A stretch of 8,009 bases of DNA from Clostridiales bacterium (GCA_021203285.1 JAJQBM010000197.1:1-8009), one strand, 5' to 3'; shown: positions 1-7,137, counted from the first letter of the stretch. The notes: generated by a model from the sequence alone, not told the origin. Translations and numbers: made by a program.

Positions 1-336
1 CTGTTGATTGGTCCCTCGGGTCTGATTGCCGCTATTTCTCTGATTGCTGCCTCTCCGTTCTCCCATTTTACTGTTCTGAGGGGTGTAGACAGCGGAAATG
101 GTCGCCTTTTTCTTCGGCTTCTCCTTTTTCTCCTCCCCCTCGGACTTGGTCTCGGGCGCAGGTGCCGGGGCAGCCTCCTTTTTCTGGAAATGATTTCTCA
201 CAACGGAAACCGCATCATCCTCCAACGAGCTGGAATGGCTCTTTGCCTCTATCTTCTGCCCGGAAAGGAAATCAATGATCTCCTTATTTGATACATCCAA
301 TTCTTTTGCCAATTCATACACTCTCATTTTTGCCAT
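1..336 (-). CDS. infB: Translation initiation factor IF-2, N-terminal part (partial, runs off left edge)
   Basis: IF-2 is the GTPase that brings initiator fMet-tRNA to the 30S subunit and promotes subunit joining. Only the first 112 codons are present; the frame is open through base 1, so the GTPase domains lie outside the window. Residues 1-55 or so form the small IF2N helical domain, with the typical opening MAKMRVYELAKELDVSNKEI. After residue 55 comes a low-complexity linker rich in Lys, Glu, Ala and Pro, then a Gly/Asn/Gln/Arg stretch, as expected for the disordered N-terminal region of long IF-2 forms. The start at 336 is preferred over the in-frame ATG at 327 because an AGGGAGG site (344-350) sits 7 nt upstream of it, against 16 nt for the other. 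It overlaps the end of ylxQ by 13 nt and is the last visible gene of the rimP-nusA operon. Identity comes from the N-terminal domain plus operon position. Confidence 0.93.
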   Translation of the reverse strand, partial: MAKMRVYELAKELDVSNKEIIDFLSGQKIEAKSHSSSLEDDAVSVVRNHFQKKEAAPAPAPETKSEGEEKKEKPKKKATISAVYTPQNSKMGERRGSNQRNSGNQTRGTNQQ

Positions 337-668
337 TCTTCTTCCTCCCTGTTCCGTTGTGAAATAACTCTTAGCTGCTTCTCAATCGAATCCGCAAATC
401 CGGAATGTGTCACAGCCGCCATAGCCCGGTATTCCCTGCCGATACATCTCCCCAGATTCTCCCTGTCCGCGTAGGTGTAACAGGGAATCCCACGATATTC
501 CGTCATATTTTTTATCTTCTTTTTCGTATTGTCGGAAGCATCCCCGGCAACAATCACCAGAAATGCCCGCCCCTCCTTCACCGCTTTCTCCGCGGCGAAT
601 TCTCCACTGGCTATCTGCCCCGCTTTCTGAGCAAGGGAAAGGCCCGACAGAACTCTGTCATTCGGCAA
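324..668 (-). CDS. ylxQ: L7Ae-family RNA-binding protein YlxQ (TTG start)
   Basis: A 114-residue protein of the ribosomal L7Ae/L30e/S12e/Gadd45 fold, the family that binds kink-turn RNA; the cellular role of YlxQ is not settled. Family features visible are the opening NDRVLSGLSLAQKAGQIASGE, the segment AEKAVKEGRAFLVIVAGDAS followed by DNTKKKI, and ENLGRCIGREYRAMAAV near residue 80. Together they cover a complete single domain of normal length. The start has to be TTG at 668: an in-frame TGA lies three codons upstream (675-677), no ATG or GTG falls before the conserved N terminus, and an AAGGAG site (679-684) lies 10 nt upstream. It overlaps the ylxR end by 11 nt and the infB start by 13 nt, which suggests coupled translation. 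Position between ylxR and infB is the standard Firmicutes order. Confidence 0.93.
   Translation of the reverse strand: MPNDRVLSGLSLAQKAGQIASGEFAAEKAVKEGRAFLVIVAGDASDNTKKKIKNMTEYRGIPCYTYADRENLGRCIGREYRAMAAVTHSGFADSIEKQLRVISQRNREEEEWQK
344..350 (-). promoter_or_regulatory. Ribosome binding site of infB
   Basis: AGGGAGG on the minus strand, 7 nt before the ATG at 336, inside the 3' end of ylxQ. It decides between two in-frame ATG codons (336 and 327): only the upstream one has normal spacing. The downstream ATG would form an ATGA overlap with the ylxQ stop. Confidence 0.7.
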
Positions 669-927
669 GCTCGCTCATCTCCTTTTTCAGATCCGCAACG
701 GTCTCCTTCGGTATGCTCATTCCGAACGACCGCTCCAGCCCATGGTTTTTCACCGCTGTATTCAGGCAATCCGGGTTTTTACAGAGATATGCGCCGCGGC
801 CGTTTTTTTTGCCGGTTCTGTCAATGACAAACGTGCCGTCCTGCTGACGAACCACGCGGATCATCTCTCTCTTCTCCCGCATCTGCCGACAACCGATACA
901 CATGCGCATCGGAATTTTCTTACTCAT
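658..927 (-). CDS. ylxR: YlxR / RnpM, RNase P modulator family protein
   Basis: A small basic RNA-binding protein of 89 residues. In Bacillus subtilis the homologue has been reported to bind and modulate RNase P (name RnpM); applying that role here is inference. The family signature is clear: MCIGCRQMREKREMIRVV from residue 9, then GRGAYLC at residues 43-49. Cysteines at 10, 13, 49 and 54 form a CxxC plus CxxxxC pattern. The same frame is open far upstream within nusA, but the ATG at 927 is chosen because the protein then begins MSKKIPMRMC as homologues do, and GGAG (937-940) lies 9 nt before it. The start overlaps the nusA end by 8 nt and the stop overlaps the ylxQ start by 11 nt. Full length, nothing broken. 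Confidence 0.93.
   Translation of the reverse strand: MSKKIPMRMCIGCRQMREKREMIRVVRQQDGTFVIDRTGKKNGRGAYLCKNPDCLNTAVKNHGLERSFGMSIPKETVADLKKEMSELAE
679..684 (-). promoter_or_regulatory. Ribosome binding site supporting the TTG start of ylxQ
   Basis: AAGGAG on the minus strand within the last codons of ylxR, 10 nt before the TTG at 666-668. The ATG at 659-661 is out of the ylxQ frame, so this site supports the rarer TTG codon. Confidence 0.65.
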
Positions 928-2269
928 CTGTACGGTCTCCGTCTGTATATTCTTCGTCTTCGTATCCGTCATCCGCATACTCCTCGTCCGCATACGGCTC
1001 ATCCGAATATGCTCCCTCCTCATATTCGGAATCGGAAAACTCTTCATACTCTCCCTCGTCCGCGTACTCATCATAGGAGGAATCCGCGTACTCATCGTCG
1101 TAATCGTCGTAGCCCTCCTCGCCTTCATAACCGTCGGCGTACTCTTCCTCATCGTACTCCTCGTAATCATCATAATCGATGATATCCCCGGCCTCGCGCG
1201 CCTGAGATTCGCTCTTGATGTCGATCTTAAATCCGGTCAGCCGGGCAGCCAGGCGGGCATTCTGTCCCTCTTTGCCGATGGCAAGCGAAAGCTGATAATC
1301 CGGGACAACGACCTTCGCGGTCTTCTCCTCTCTGTCCGCGATAACAGAAACCACCTTCGCAGGGCTTAACGCATTCTGAATCAGGAGAGCCGAGTTCTCA
1401 TCCCAGTTAATGATATCAATCTTCTCTCCGTTTAAAATATCGACGATTGCATTGACACGGGATCCGTTCATGCCGACACAGGCACCCACGGCATCCACAT
1501 TCGGGTCCTTAGACCAGACCGCCATCTTGGTCCGACTTCCCGCCTCTCTGGAAATGCTCTTGATCTCAACGATTCCGTCGCGGACCTCCGCTACCTCCTC
1601 CTCAAACAGGCGCTTCACCAGCTCCGGATGCGTGCGGGATACCAGAATCTTCGGTCCCTTGGAGGTTGCCTTGACATCAAGGATATATACCTTTACCCGT
1701 TGGGTCGGCTCAAAGTGCTCCCCGCGGATCATTTCTTTCTCACTCAAAAGCGCATCCGCCTTGCCCAGATTGATGCTGACATTTCTGCCGATGTAGCGCT
1801 GGACGATACCGGTCACAACGTCTCTGGACTTGCCCTGGAACTGGGCGTAGATCACCTTGCGCTCCTCCTCCCGGATCTTCTGGAGGATGACGTTTTTGGC
1901 ATTCTGCGTCGCGATTCGTCCGAAGCTCTTTGACTGAACCTCCTCTCGGACAATATCCCCGACTTCATACTTATCATCGCGCATCTTCGCCTCGGCAAGA
2001 CTGATCTCCGTCACCGGGTCCTCGACCTCCTCGGCCACCGTCTTCTCGATATAAACATGATACTCGCAGGTATCCGGATTCATCTCGACCTTGACATTGT
2101 CCGCCTTGCCGAAATGGTTCTTGCAGGCGGTAATCAGGGAATTCTCGATGGCTTCCAAGATGGATTCTCTGCTGATATTTTTCTCTTTCTCTAAGATCGT
2201 CAGTGCCTCAAGCAGCTCCTGGCTGTCATTCTGCAGGTTTTCTTTGCTGCTTTTTCTGGTCTTTGCCAT
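920..2269 (-). CDS. nusA: Transcription termination/antitermination factor NusA with a long acidic C-terminal tail
   Basis: NusA binds RNA polymerase and nascent RNA and tunes pausing, intrinsic termination and antitermination. The 449-residue protein shows, in order: a Lys/Ser/Asn-rich extension of about 16 residues; the polymerase-binding N-terminal domain (about 17-130, LLEALTILEKEKNISRESIL); an S1 domain (about 146-211); KH1 with VGMNG at 265-269; and KH2 with IGKEG at 331-335 followed by QNARLAARLTGFKIDI. The core ends near residue 360. Residues 363-449 are an acidic, tyrosine-rich tail that Bacillus subtilis NusA (371 residues) lacks. The E. coli protein has acidic repeats at this place, but they are folded domains and not like this stretch. 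The ATG at 2269 has AGGAGG (2278-2283) 8 nt upstream. The rimP stop is 18 nt upstream of the ATG, and the nusA stop overlaps ylxR by 8 nt. Confidence 0.97.
   Translation of the reverse strand: MAKTRKSSKENLQNDSQELLEALTILEKEKNISRESILEAIENSLITACKNHFGKADNVKVEMNPDTCEYHVYIEKTVAEEVEDPVTEISLAEAKMRDDKYEVGDIVREEVQSKSFGRIATQNAKNVILQKIREEERKVIYAQFQGKSRDVVTGIVQRYIGRNVSINLGKADALLSEKEMIRGEHFEPTQRVKVYILDVKATSKGPKILVSRTHPELVKRLFEEEVAEVRDGIVEIKSISREAGSRTKMAVWSKDPNVDAVGACVGMNGSRVNAIVDILNGEKIDIINWDENSALLIQNALSPAKVVSVIADREEKTAKVVVPDYQLSLAIGKEGQNARLAARLTGFKIDIKSESQAREAGDIIDYDDYEEYDEEEYADGYEGEEGYDDYDDEYADSSYDEYADEGEYEEFSDSEYEEGAYSDEPYADEEYADDGYEDEEYTDGDRTDE
923..1183 (-). other. Low-complexity acidic/tyrosine-rich tail of NusA
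   Basis: These 87 codons (residues 363-449) encode about 45 Asp/Glu, 17 Tyr, a single Arg and no Lys. The triplet YAD recurs five times in settings such as EEYADGY, DEYADEG and EEYADDG, giving an irregular repeat. The stretch is predicted to be disordered and strongly negative. The codon repetitiveness shows on the plus strand as recurring TCGTC/ATCC patterns, which create spurious antisense open frames. Confidence 0.85.
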
Positions 2270-2287
2270 TTTCTTTTCCTCCTCGTA

Positions 2288-2755
2288 TTAAAAATCAAAC
2301 GCCAATCTAATCAGTGCGATATCATTCTTCTCAAATGTATGTTCTTCCCCTTCTTCCGGGGCAATCGTTACCGTGTCCGCCGTGTAGGCCGTCAGGACTC
2401 CGCAAAATTCCTTCTTCCGGTCGATGGGACGGTACGTGCGGATCTCCACCCTGCTGCCCATACTCCGGATGTAATCCTTTTCCTTTTTCAGCGGGCGTCC
2501 CAGCCCCGGCGAGCTCACCTCAAAAATGTAGGAATCCGCGATGAAGTCCTCCTCATCCAGCAGATCGTTCATCCTGCGGGAAACCGCCTCACAGTCATTC
2601 ACCGTGATGCCGCCCTCCTTGTCGATATAGGCCCGCAGGTACCAGCTACCGCCCTCCTTTACATACTCCACGTCCACCAGTTCAAAACCGAACTCTTCCA
2701 TTAAAGGCAGCAGAAGCGTCTCCATCCGTGCCTCGTAATCCTCTCTCCTTGTCAT
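2288..2755 (-). CDS. rimP: Ribosome maturation factor RimP
   Basis: RimP binds the free 30S subunit and assists its late assembly. The 155-residue protein has the normal length and the expected two-part layout. The N-terminal alpha/beta domain (about 1-80) includes GFELVDVEYVKEGGSWYLRA, then IDKEGGITVNDCEAVSR. The family hallmark EVSSPGLGRPLKKEKDY follows near residues 83-99, and a C-terminal SH3-like domain ends in IALIRLAFDF. The frame is open further upstream to an ATG at 2854, but that stretch is leader RNA containing stem-loops and does not look like protein. The ATG at 2755 has AGGAGG (2763-2768) 7 nt upstream and gives the usual N terminus. It is the first gene of the operon with nusA, ylxR, ylxQ and infB. 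Confidence 0.95.
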   Translation of the reverse strand: MTRREDYEARMETLLLPLMEEFGFELVDVEYVKEGGSWYLRAYIDKEGGITVNDCEAVSRRMNDLLDEEDFIADSYIFEVSSPGLGRPLKKEKDYIRSMGSRVEIRTYRPIDRKKEFCGVLTAYTADTVTIAPEEGEEHTFEKNDIALIRLAFDF

Positions 2756-2762
2756 CCATACA

Positions 2763-2768
2763 CCTCCT
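2763..2768 (-). promoter_or_regulatory. Ribosome binding site of rimP, edge covered by a small hairpin
   Basis: AGGAGG on the minus strand, 7 nt before the ATG at 2755, fixing that start. A short inverted repeat (CTGC at 2767-2770, GCAG at 2775-2778, loop of 4) shares two bases with it. The stem is only 4 bp, so any masking of the site would be weak. Confidence 0.7.
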
Positions 2769-2789
2769 GCTAACGCAGACATCACCATA

Positions 2790-2853
2790 TATGAAAGTCG
2801 ATTGCTCCGTGCTTTCATAACATAAGTTGAGAGTGGGCTCGCACCCACTCTCA
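2790..2853 (-). promoter_or_regulatory. Structured 5' leader of the rimP-nusA operon (two stem-loops)
   Basis: Two inverted repeats lie between the promoter and rimP. The first to be transcribed has a perfect 10-bp stem (2828-2837 with 2844-2853, core GAGAGTGGG/CCCACTCTC) and a 6-nt loop. The second has a perfect 8-bp stem (2790-2797 with 2812-2819, TATGAAAG/CTTTCATA) and a 14-nt loop. Neither is followed by a run of T on the minus strand, so neither looks like a standard intrinsic terminator. They could be a NusA- or ribosome-protein-responsive leader, RNA-stabilising hairpins, or a Rho-independent stop for ppdK read-through lacking its U-tract. The structures are seen; the role is inference. 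Confidence 0.5.
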
Positions 2854-2876
2854 TTCAATCAACTATTTCTTTCCTT

Positions 2877-2905
2877 ACTTTACTCACAAACCACGCCAAT
2901 GTCAA
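2877..2905 (-). promoter_or_regulatory. Sigma-A-type promoter of the rimP-nusA-infB operon
   Basis: On the minus strand a perfect -35 box TTGACA (2900-2905) is separated by 17 bp from a -10 box TAAAGT (2877-2882, 4 of 6 consensus bases). The start point would be near 2870, giving an untranslated leader of about 115 nt before rimP. The -35 box begins 33 bp after the ppdK stop, so the operon has its own promoter even if some ppdK transcripts read through. Confidence 0.7.
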
Positions 2906-2938
2906 GGGACTTTGCCCAAAAACTGCAATTATCTGCCG

Positions 2939-5563
2939 CTATTTGGAGGCAATCGCCGCCTGCGCCGCCGCCAATCTTGCGATTGGCACGCGGAACGGGG
3001 AGCAGGATACATAATCCAGACCGATCTTATGGCAGAACTCTACGGACGAAGGGTCGCCGCCATGCTCGCCGCAAATCCCGCAGTGAAGCTCCGGCCGCAC
3101 CGGCTTGCCGAGCTTGATCGCCATCTCCATCAGCTTGCCGACACCAACCTGATCCAGCTTCGCGAACGGATCGTTCTCCAGAATCTTCGCATCGTAGTAG
3201 GCATCCAGGAACTTTCTGGAATCATCGCGGGAGAAACCGTAGGTCATCTGTGTCAGATCATTGGTTCCGAAGCAGAAAAACTCCGCCTCTTTCGCAATGT
3301 CATCCGCCGTCAGAGCTGCACGGGGAATCTCGATCATCGTGCCGACCTCATACTTCAGGTCGGATCCTGCAGCCGCGATCTCGGCGTCCGCCGTCTCAAC
3401 CACGAAATTCTTGACATATTTTAACTCTTTGGCATCGCCGATCAGCGGGATCATGATCTCCGGGACAATGTTCCAGTCGGGATGTGCCTTGGAGACATTG
3501 AGCGCCGCGCGGATCACAGCCCTCGTCTGCATCCTCGCGATCTCCGGATAGGTGACAGCCAGACGGCATCCGCGGTGTCCCATCATCGGGTTAAACTCTT
3601 TCAGGCTCTCAATGATCGCCTTGATCGTCTCTACGGACTTGCCCTGCGCCTTCGCCAGCTTCTCGATGTCTTCCTCCTCCTGAGGGACAAACTCATGCAG
3701 CGGCGGGTCAAGGAAGCGGATGGTCACAGGGTCGCCCTCCATCGCCTCGTACAGTTGCTCAAAGTCGCCCTGCTGATACGGCAGGATCTTCTCCAACGCC
3801 GTCTCTCTCTCCTCTGCGGTATCCGCACAGATCATCTCGCGGAACGCGTCGATCCGGTCGCCCTCAAAGAACATGTGCTCGGTACGGCAGAGGCCGATGC
3901 CCTCCGCACCCAGCTCGTTGGCTTTCTTTGCGTCAGCCGGGGTGTCTGCGTTGGTCCGTACCTTCAGCGTCCGGAACTTATCCGCCCACGCCATGATCCG
4001 GCCAAACTCACCGGCGATCTGTGCGTCCACCGTCGGGATCGCGCCGTCATAGATGCAGCCGGTTGAACCGTCGAAGGAGATGATATCGCCCTCGTGATAC
4101 TCCTTGCCGCCAAGCGTAAATTTCTTATTTGCCTCGTCCATCACAATATCGCCGCAGCCGGATACACAGCAGGCACCCATACCGCGGGCAACCACCGCCG
4201 CGTGAGAGGTCATGCCTCCGCGCACTGTCAGGATCCCCTGCGCAGCCTTCATGCCAGTGATATCCTCCGGGGAGGTCTCCAGTCTCACCAGAACAACCTT
4301 CTCGTCTCTGGCCGCCCACTCCTCGGCATCCTCCGCCGTGAACACGATCTTGCCGCAGGCAGCTCCGGGAGCCGCGCCGAGCGCTTTTCCAATGGGCTCC
4401 GCCGCCTTCAGCGTAGCCGCGTCAAAGGTGGGATGAAGCAGCGCGTCCAGATTGCGGGGGTCGATCATCGCGACGGCCTCCTCCTCGGTGCGCATGCCCT
4501 CGTCCACCAGATCGCAGGCAATCTTTAACGCAGCGAAAGCGGTACGCTTGCCGTTGCGGGTCTGCAGCATGTAAAGCTTGCGGTTCTCAACGGTAAACTC
4601 CATATCCTGCATATCTCTGTAGTGATTTTCCAGTGTATTGCACACCTCGACAAACTGTTCGTAAGCCTCCGGGAACTCCTCCTCCATCTTCGCGATGGGC
4701 ATCGGAGTGCGGACGCCGGCAACCACATCCTCGCCCTGTGCGTTCACAAGGAACTCGCCCATGGGCTTCTTCTCGCCGGTGGCCGGATCGCGGGTAAACG
4801 CAACGCCGGTACCGCAGTCGTCGCCCATATTGCCGAACGCCATGCTCTGGACGTTCACCGCGGTTCCCCATGAATACGGGATGTCGTTATCGCGGCGGTA
4901 CACATTCGCGCGGGGGTTATCCCATGAACGGAACACGGCTTTGATCGCGCCCATCAGTTGTTCCTTCGGGTCGTCCGGGAAGTCCTCGCCGAGCACCTTC
5001 TTATATTCTGCCTTGAACTGTCCGGCCAGCTCCTTTAAATCGTCCGCCGTCAGCTCGACATCATATGTGACGCCCTTTGCCTTTTTCATCTCATCGATGA
5101 GCTCTTCAAAATATTTCTTTCCGACCTCCATCACGACATCGGAATACATCTGGATAAATCTCCGGTAGCAATCACATGCCCAACGGGGGTTGCCGGATTT
5201 CTTCGCCAGCACCTCCACAACCGTCTCATTCAGTCCGAGGTTCAGGATCGTATCCATCATACCCGGCATGGACGCTCTGGCGCCGGAGCGAACCGACACA
5301 AGCAGCGGGTTTTCCGCATCCCCAAACTTTTTGCCGGTGATCTCCTCCATCTTCACGATATACTCATTGATCTGACCCTGAATCTCATCGTTAATCTCAC
5401 GGCCATCCTCATAATACTGGGTACATGCTTCTGTAGTGATGGTAAAACCCTGCGGCACCGGAAGACCGAGAGAGGTCATCTCCGCCAGGTTCGCTCCCTT
5501 TCCACCGAGGAGCTCACGCATGTCCGCGTTGCCTTCACTAAATAAGTAAACCCATTTCGCCAT
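2939..5563 (-). CDS. ppdK: Pyruvate, phosphate dikinase (PPDK)
   Basis: This cytoplasmic enzyme interconverts pyruvate + ATP + Pi and PEP + AMP + PPi through a phosphohistidine. In many clostridia it works in glycolysis or pyruvate/PEP balancing. The protein has 874 residues, the length of the well-studied Clostridium symbiosum enzyme. The N-terminal ATP-grasp nucleotide domain (about 1-340) has GGKGANLAEM with Lys22, and VSVRSGARASMPGM with Arg92. The central swivelling domain carries the catalytic histidine in GGMTSHAAVVARG (His454), which receives the phosphate. The C-terminal TIM barrel (about 535-874) binds PEP/pyruvate, with GLCRTEHM (Arg560), IRFLDPPLHEF (Arg616, Asp619), Glu745, FGTNDLTQMTYGFSRDD (Asn768) and HCGICGEHGG (Cys831). 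No key residue is missing. The ATG at 5563 follows AGGAGGAA (5571-5578) by 7 nt. It appears monocistronic, with its own promoter; no PPDK regulatory protein is in the window. Confidence 0.98.
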   Translation of the reverse strand: MAKWVYLFSEGNADMRELLGGKGANLAEMTSLGLPVPQGFTITTEACTQYYEDGREINDEIQGQINEYIVKMEEITGKKFGDAENPLLVSVRSGARASMPGMMDTILNLGLNETVVEVLAKKSGNPRWACDCYRRFIQMYSDVVMEVGKKYFEELIDEMKKAKGVTYDVELTADDLKELAGQFKAEYKKVLGEDFPDDPKEQLMGAIKAVFRSWDNPRANVYRRDNDIPYSWGTAVNVQSMAFGNMGDDCGTGVAFTRDPATGEKKPMGEFLVNAQGEDVVAGVRTPMPIAKMEEEFPEAYEQFVEVCNTLENHYRDMQDMEFTVENRKLYMLQTRNGKRTAFAALKIACDLVDEGMRTEEEAVAMIDPRNLDALLHPTFDAATLKAAEPIGKALGAAPGAACGKIVFTAEDAEEWAARDEKVVLVRLETSPEDITGMKAAQGILTVRGGMTSHAAVVARGMGACCVSGCGDIVMDEANKKFTLGGKEYHEGDIISFDGSTGCIYDGAIPTVDAQIAGEFGRIMAWADKFRTLKVRTNADTPADAKKANELGAEGIGLCRTEHMFFEGDRIDAFREMICADTAEERETALEKILPYQQGDFEQLYEAMEGDPVTIRFLDPPLHEFVPQEEEDIEKLAKAQGKSVETIKAIIESLKEFNPMMGHRGCRLAVTYPEIARMQTRAVIRAALNVSKAHPDWNIVPEIMIPLIGDAKELKYVKNFVVETADAEIAAAGSDLKYEVGTMIEIPRAALTADDIAKEAEFFCFGTNDLTQMTYGFSRDDSRKFLDAYYDAKILENDPFAKLDQVGVGKLMEMAIKLGKPVRPELHCGICGEHGGDPSSVEFCHKIGLDYVSCSPFRVPIARLAAAQAAIASK

Positions 5564-5597
5564 AGTTTCGTTCCTCCTGTTAGTAATAATCAGATTG

Positions 5598-5625
5598 ATT
5601 TTAACATAATTTTTCCAGAAAACAA
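5598..5625 (-). promoter_or_regulatory. Promoter of ppdK (extended -10)
   Basis: On the minus strand the -10 box TAAAAT (5598-5603, 5 of 6) is preceded by TGT, giving an extended -10 TGnTAAAAT. A partial -35 box TTGTTT (5620-5625, 3 of 6) lies 16 bp upstream, and the spacer is AT-rich. The transcript would start near 5591, about 28 nt before the ATG. Confidence 0.6.
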
Positions 5626-5635
5626 CCTGTTTCTG
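5616..5635. repeat. Inverted repeat overlapping the ppdK -35 box
   Basis: CAGAAA (5616-5621) and TTTCTG (5630-5635) form a perfect 6-bp dyad around an 8-bp centre. Allowing one extra A in the left arm it extends to CAGAAA(A)CA against TGTTTCTG. It covers the -35 hexamer, a place where a repressor could bind. An AT-rich sequence could also produce this by chance. Confidence 0.35.
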
Positions 5636-5659
5636 AGAAATATCAGACCATGTCCGAAG

Positions 5660-5691
5660 AAAAAAACAAGGCCGTCCCGCGCTCTGTTTTT
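5660..5691 (-). terminator. Probable intrinsic terminator after glyS
   Basis: Read on the minus strand, an A-rich left arm (complement of 5684-5691) pairs with a U-rich right arm (complement of 5662-5669). This gives AAAAACA against TGTTTTT plus a G-U pair, one mismatch and two G-C pairs nearer the loop; the loop is GC-rich. The transcript then continues in the uninterrupted U-tract (7 T in all at 5660-5666). It lies about 50-80 nt past the glyS stop and upstream of the ppdK promoter. The stem is mostly A-U, so strength is uncertain. Confidence 0.45.
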
Positions 5692-5739
5692 ACCTGTCAG
5701 ACAGAATGCGAAACAGCTCTGAAATAAATACTATTTTCA

Positions 5740-7137
5740 CTAGAATTCGAACTTCTCCGCAAAGTATTCATCCAACTGTGCGATCGGAATCCGCACCTGC
5801 TCCATCGTGTCGCGGTCGCGGACGGTGACCGCCTGATCCTCCTCCGAGTCAAAGTCATAGGTCACGCAGAACGGCGTGCCGATCTCATCCTGACGGCGGT
5901 AGCGTTTGCCGATATTTCCCCTGTCGTCGAATTCGCAGTTGTACTTTTTGCGCAACTGTTCAAATACCTGCTCTGCCCCGGCATTCAGCTTTTTGGAAAG
6001 CGGAAGAACGCCAATCTTCACCGGCGCCAGCGCCGGGTGGAAATGGAGGACGGTCCGCATATCCGGTTTCTCCTCCGTACCGATATTCTCCTCATCGTAA
6101 GCGCCGCAGAGGAAGGCCAGCACCACGCGGTCCGCGCCAAGGGAAGGTTCGATCACATACGGGATGTAGCGCGTGTTTTTCTGGTCGTCAAAGTAGGTCA
6201 GATCCTCGCCGGAGGTCTCCTGATGCCGGGTCAGATCATAGTCGGTGCGGTCCGCAATGCCCCAGAGCTCGCCCCACCCGAAGGGGAAGAGAAACTCGAT
6301 GTCGCTCGTCGCCTTGCTGTAGAAGGAAAGCTCCTCCTTCTCATGGTCCCGCACGCGCATATCCTCATCCTTCATGCCCAGCGACTTCAGCCAGTTGATG
6401 CAGAACTCACGCCAGTAGGAAAACCACTCCAGATCGGTGTCCGGCTCGCAGAAAAACTCCAGCTCCATCTGCTCAAACTCCCGGGTACGGAATGTAAAAT
6501 TGCCCGGTGTGATCTCGTTGCGGAAGGACTTTCCGATCTGACCGATGCCGAAGGGAATCTTCTTCCGGGAGGTGCGCTGCACATTTTTAAAGTTAACAAA
6601 AATACCCTGCGCCGTTTCCGGGCGGAGGTACACCGTGTTTTTCGCGTCCTCCGTGACGCCCTGAAACGTCTTAAACATCAGATTAAACTGGCGGATATCG
6701 GTGAAATTGTGCTTGCCGCAGGTGGGGCAGCACACATGATTATCCTCGATAAAATCCTTCATCTGCTCCTGCGTCCATCCGTCTACAGAGCCGCCCAGGT
6801 CAATGCCGTGCTCCTCGGCATAGTCCTCGATGATCTTGTCCGCGCGGAAACGCTCATGGCACTCCCGGCAGTCCATCAACGGGTCGGAGAAACCGCCGAG
6901 ATGGCCGGACGCCACCCATGTCTGCGGGTTCATCAAGATCGCGCAGTCCACACCCACATTGTACGGACTCTCCTGAATAAACTTCTGCCACCATGCCTTT
7001 TTAACGTTATTTTTAAGCTCCACGCCCAGATTTCCGTAATCCCATGTGTTGGTCAGGCCGCCGTAGATCTCGGAGCCCGGATATACAAACCCGCGCGATT
7101 TGGCGAGGGCTACAATCTTTTCCATTGTCTTTTCCAT
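5740..7137 (-). CDS. glyS: Glycyl-tRNA synthetase, single-chain type
   Basis: This enzyme charges tRNA-Gly with glycine using ATP. The 465-residue protein is the single-chain homodimeric class II GlyRS, not the two-gene alpha/beta form. The N terminus carries the motif 1 region, with [13 protein letters not shown] and [15 protein letters not shown]. An insert has two cysteine pairs (Cys90-x-x-Cys93 and Cys137-x-x-Cys140) that could hold zinc. Then come [11 protein letters not shown] at 170-180, motif 2 (FRNE at 205-208 with [10 protein letters not shown] at 216-225) and motif 3 (EPSLGADR at 330-337). The anticodon-binding domain (about 370-465) opens [10 protein letters not shown]. The ATG at 7137 is chosen because AAGGAG (7148-7153) sits 10 nt upstream and homologues begin [12 protein letters not shown]. 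The further in-frame ATG at 7176 lies upstream of that site. The ATG at 7125 is too far from it. No T-box leader is present in the 48-bp gap to the upstream lipoprotein gene. Confidence 0.97.
   Translation of the reverse strand: MEKTMEKIVALAKSRGFVYPGSEIYGGLTNTWDYGNLGVELKNNVKKAWWQKFIQESPYNVGVDCAILMNPQTWVASGHLGGFSDPLMDCRECHERFRADKIIEDYAEEHGIDLGGSVDGWTQEQMKDFIEDNHVCCPTCGKHNFTDIRQFNLMFKTFQGVTEDAKNTVYLRPETAQGIFVNFKNVQRTSRKKIPFGIGQIGKSFRNEITPGNFTFRTREFEQMELEFFCEPDTDLEWFSYWREFCINWLKSLGMKDEDMRVRDHEKEELSFYSKATSDIEFLFPFGWGELWGIADRTDYDLTRHQETSGEDLTYFDDQKNTRYIPYVIEPSLGADRVVLAFLCGAYDEENIGTEEKPDMRTVLHFHPALAPVKIGVLPLSKKLNAGAEQVFEQLRKKYNCEFDDRGNIGKRYRRQDEIGTPFCVTYDFDSEEDQAVTVRDRDTMEQVRIPIAQLDEYFAEKFEF

Noticed and set aside
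928..1173. Upstream extension of the ylxR frame into nusA (82 extra residues)
   Set aside because: The extra sequence is a frame-shifted reading of the NusA tail (Met/Arg/Thr-rich) and the ATG at 927 has its own binding site and the family-typical N terminus.
902..1369. Plus-strand open frame rich in Ile/Val/Leu that looks like membrane segments
   Set aside because: It is the antisense of the NusA acidic tail; Asp/Glu/Tyr codons read backwards give Ile/Val/Leu-type codons. The apparent hydrophobicity is an artefact.
2756..2854. 33-residue N-terminal extension of RimP
   Set aside because: It would place coding sequence over the leader stem-loops, lacks homologous character, and the ATG at 2755 has an ideal AGGAGG site.
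4125..4871. Minus-strand alternative frames inside ppdK (64 to 94 codons)
   Set aside because: They overlap an intact PPDK gene in other frames, have no binding sites or family features, and there is no sign of a frameshift in ppdK.
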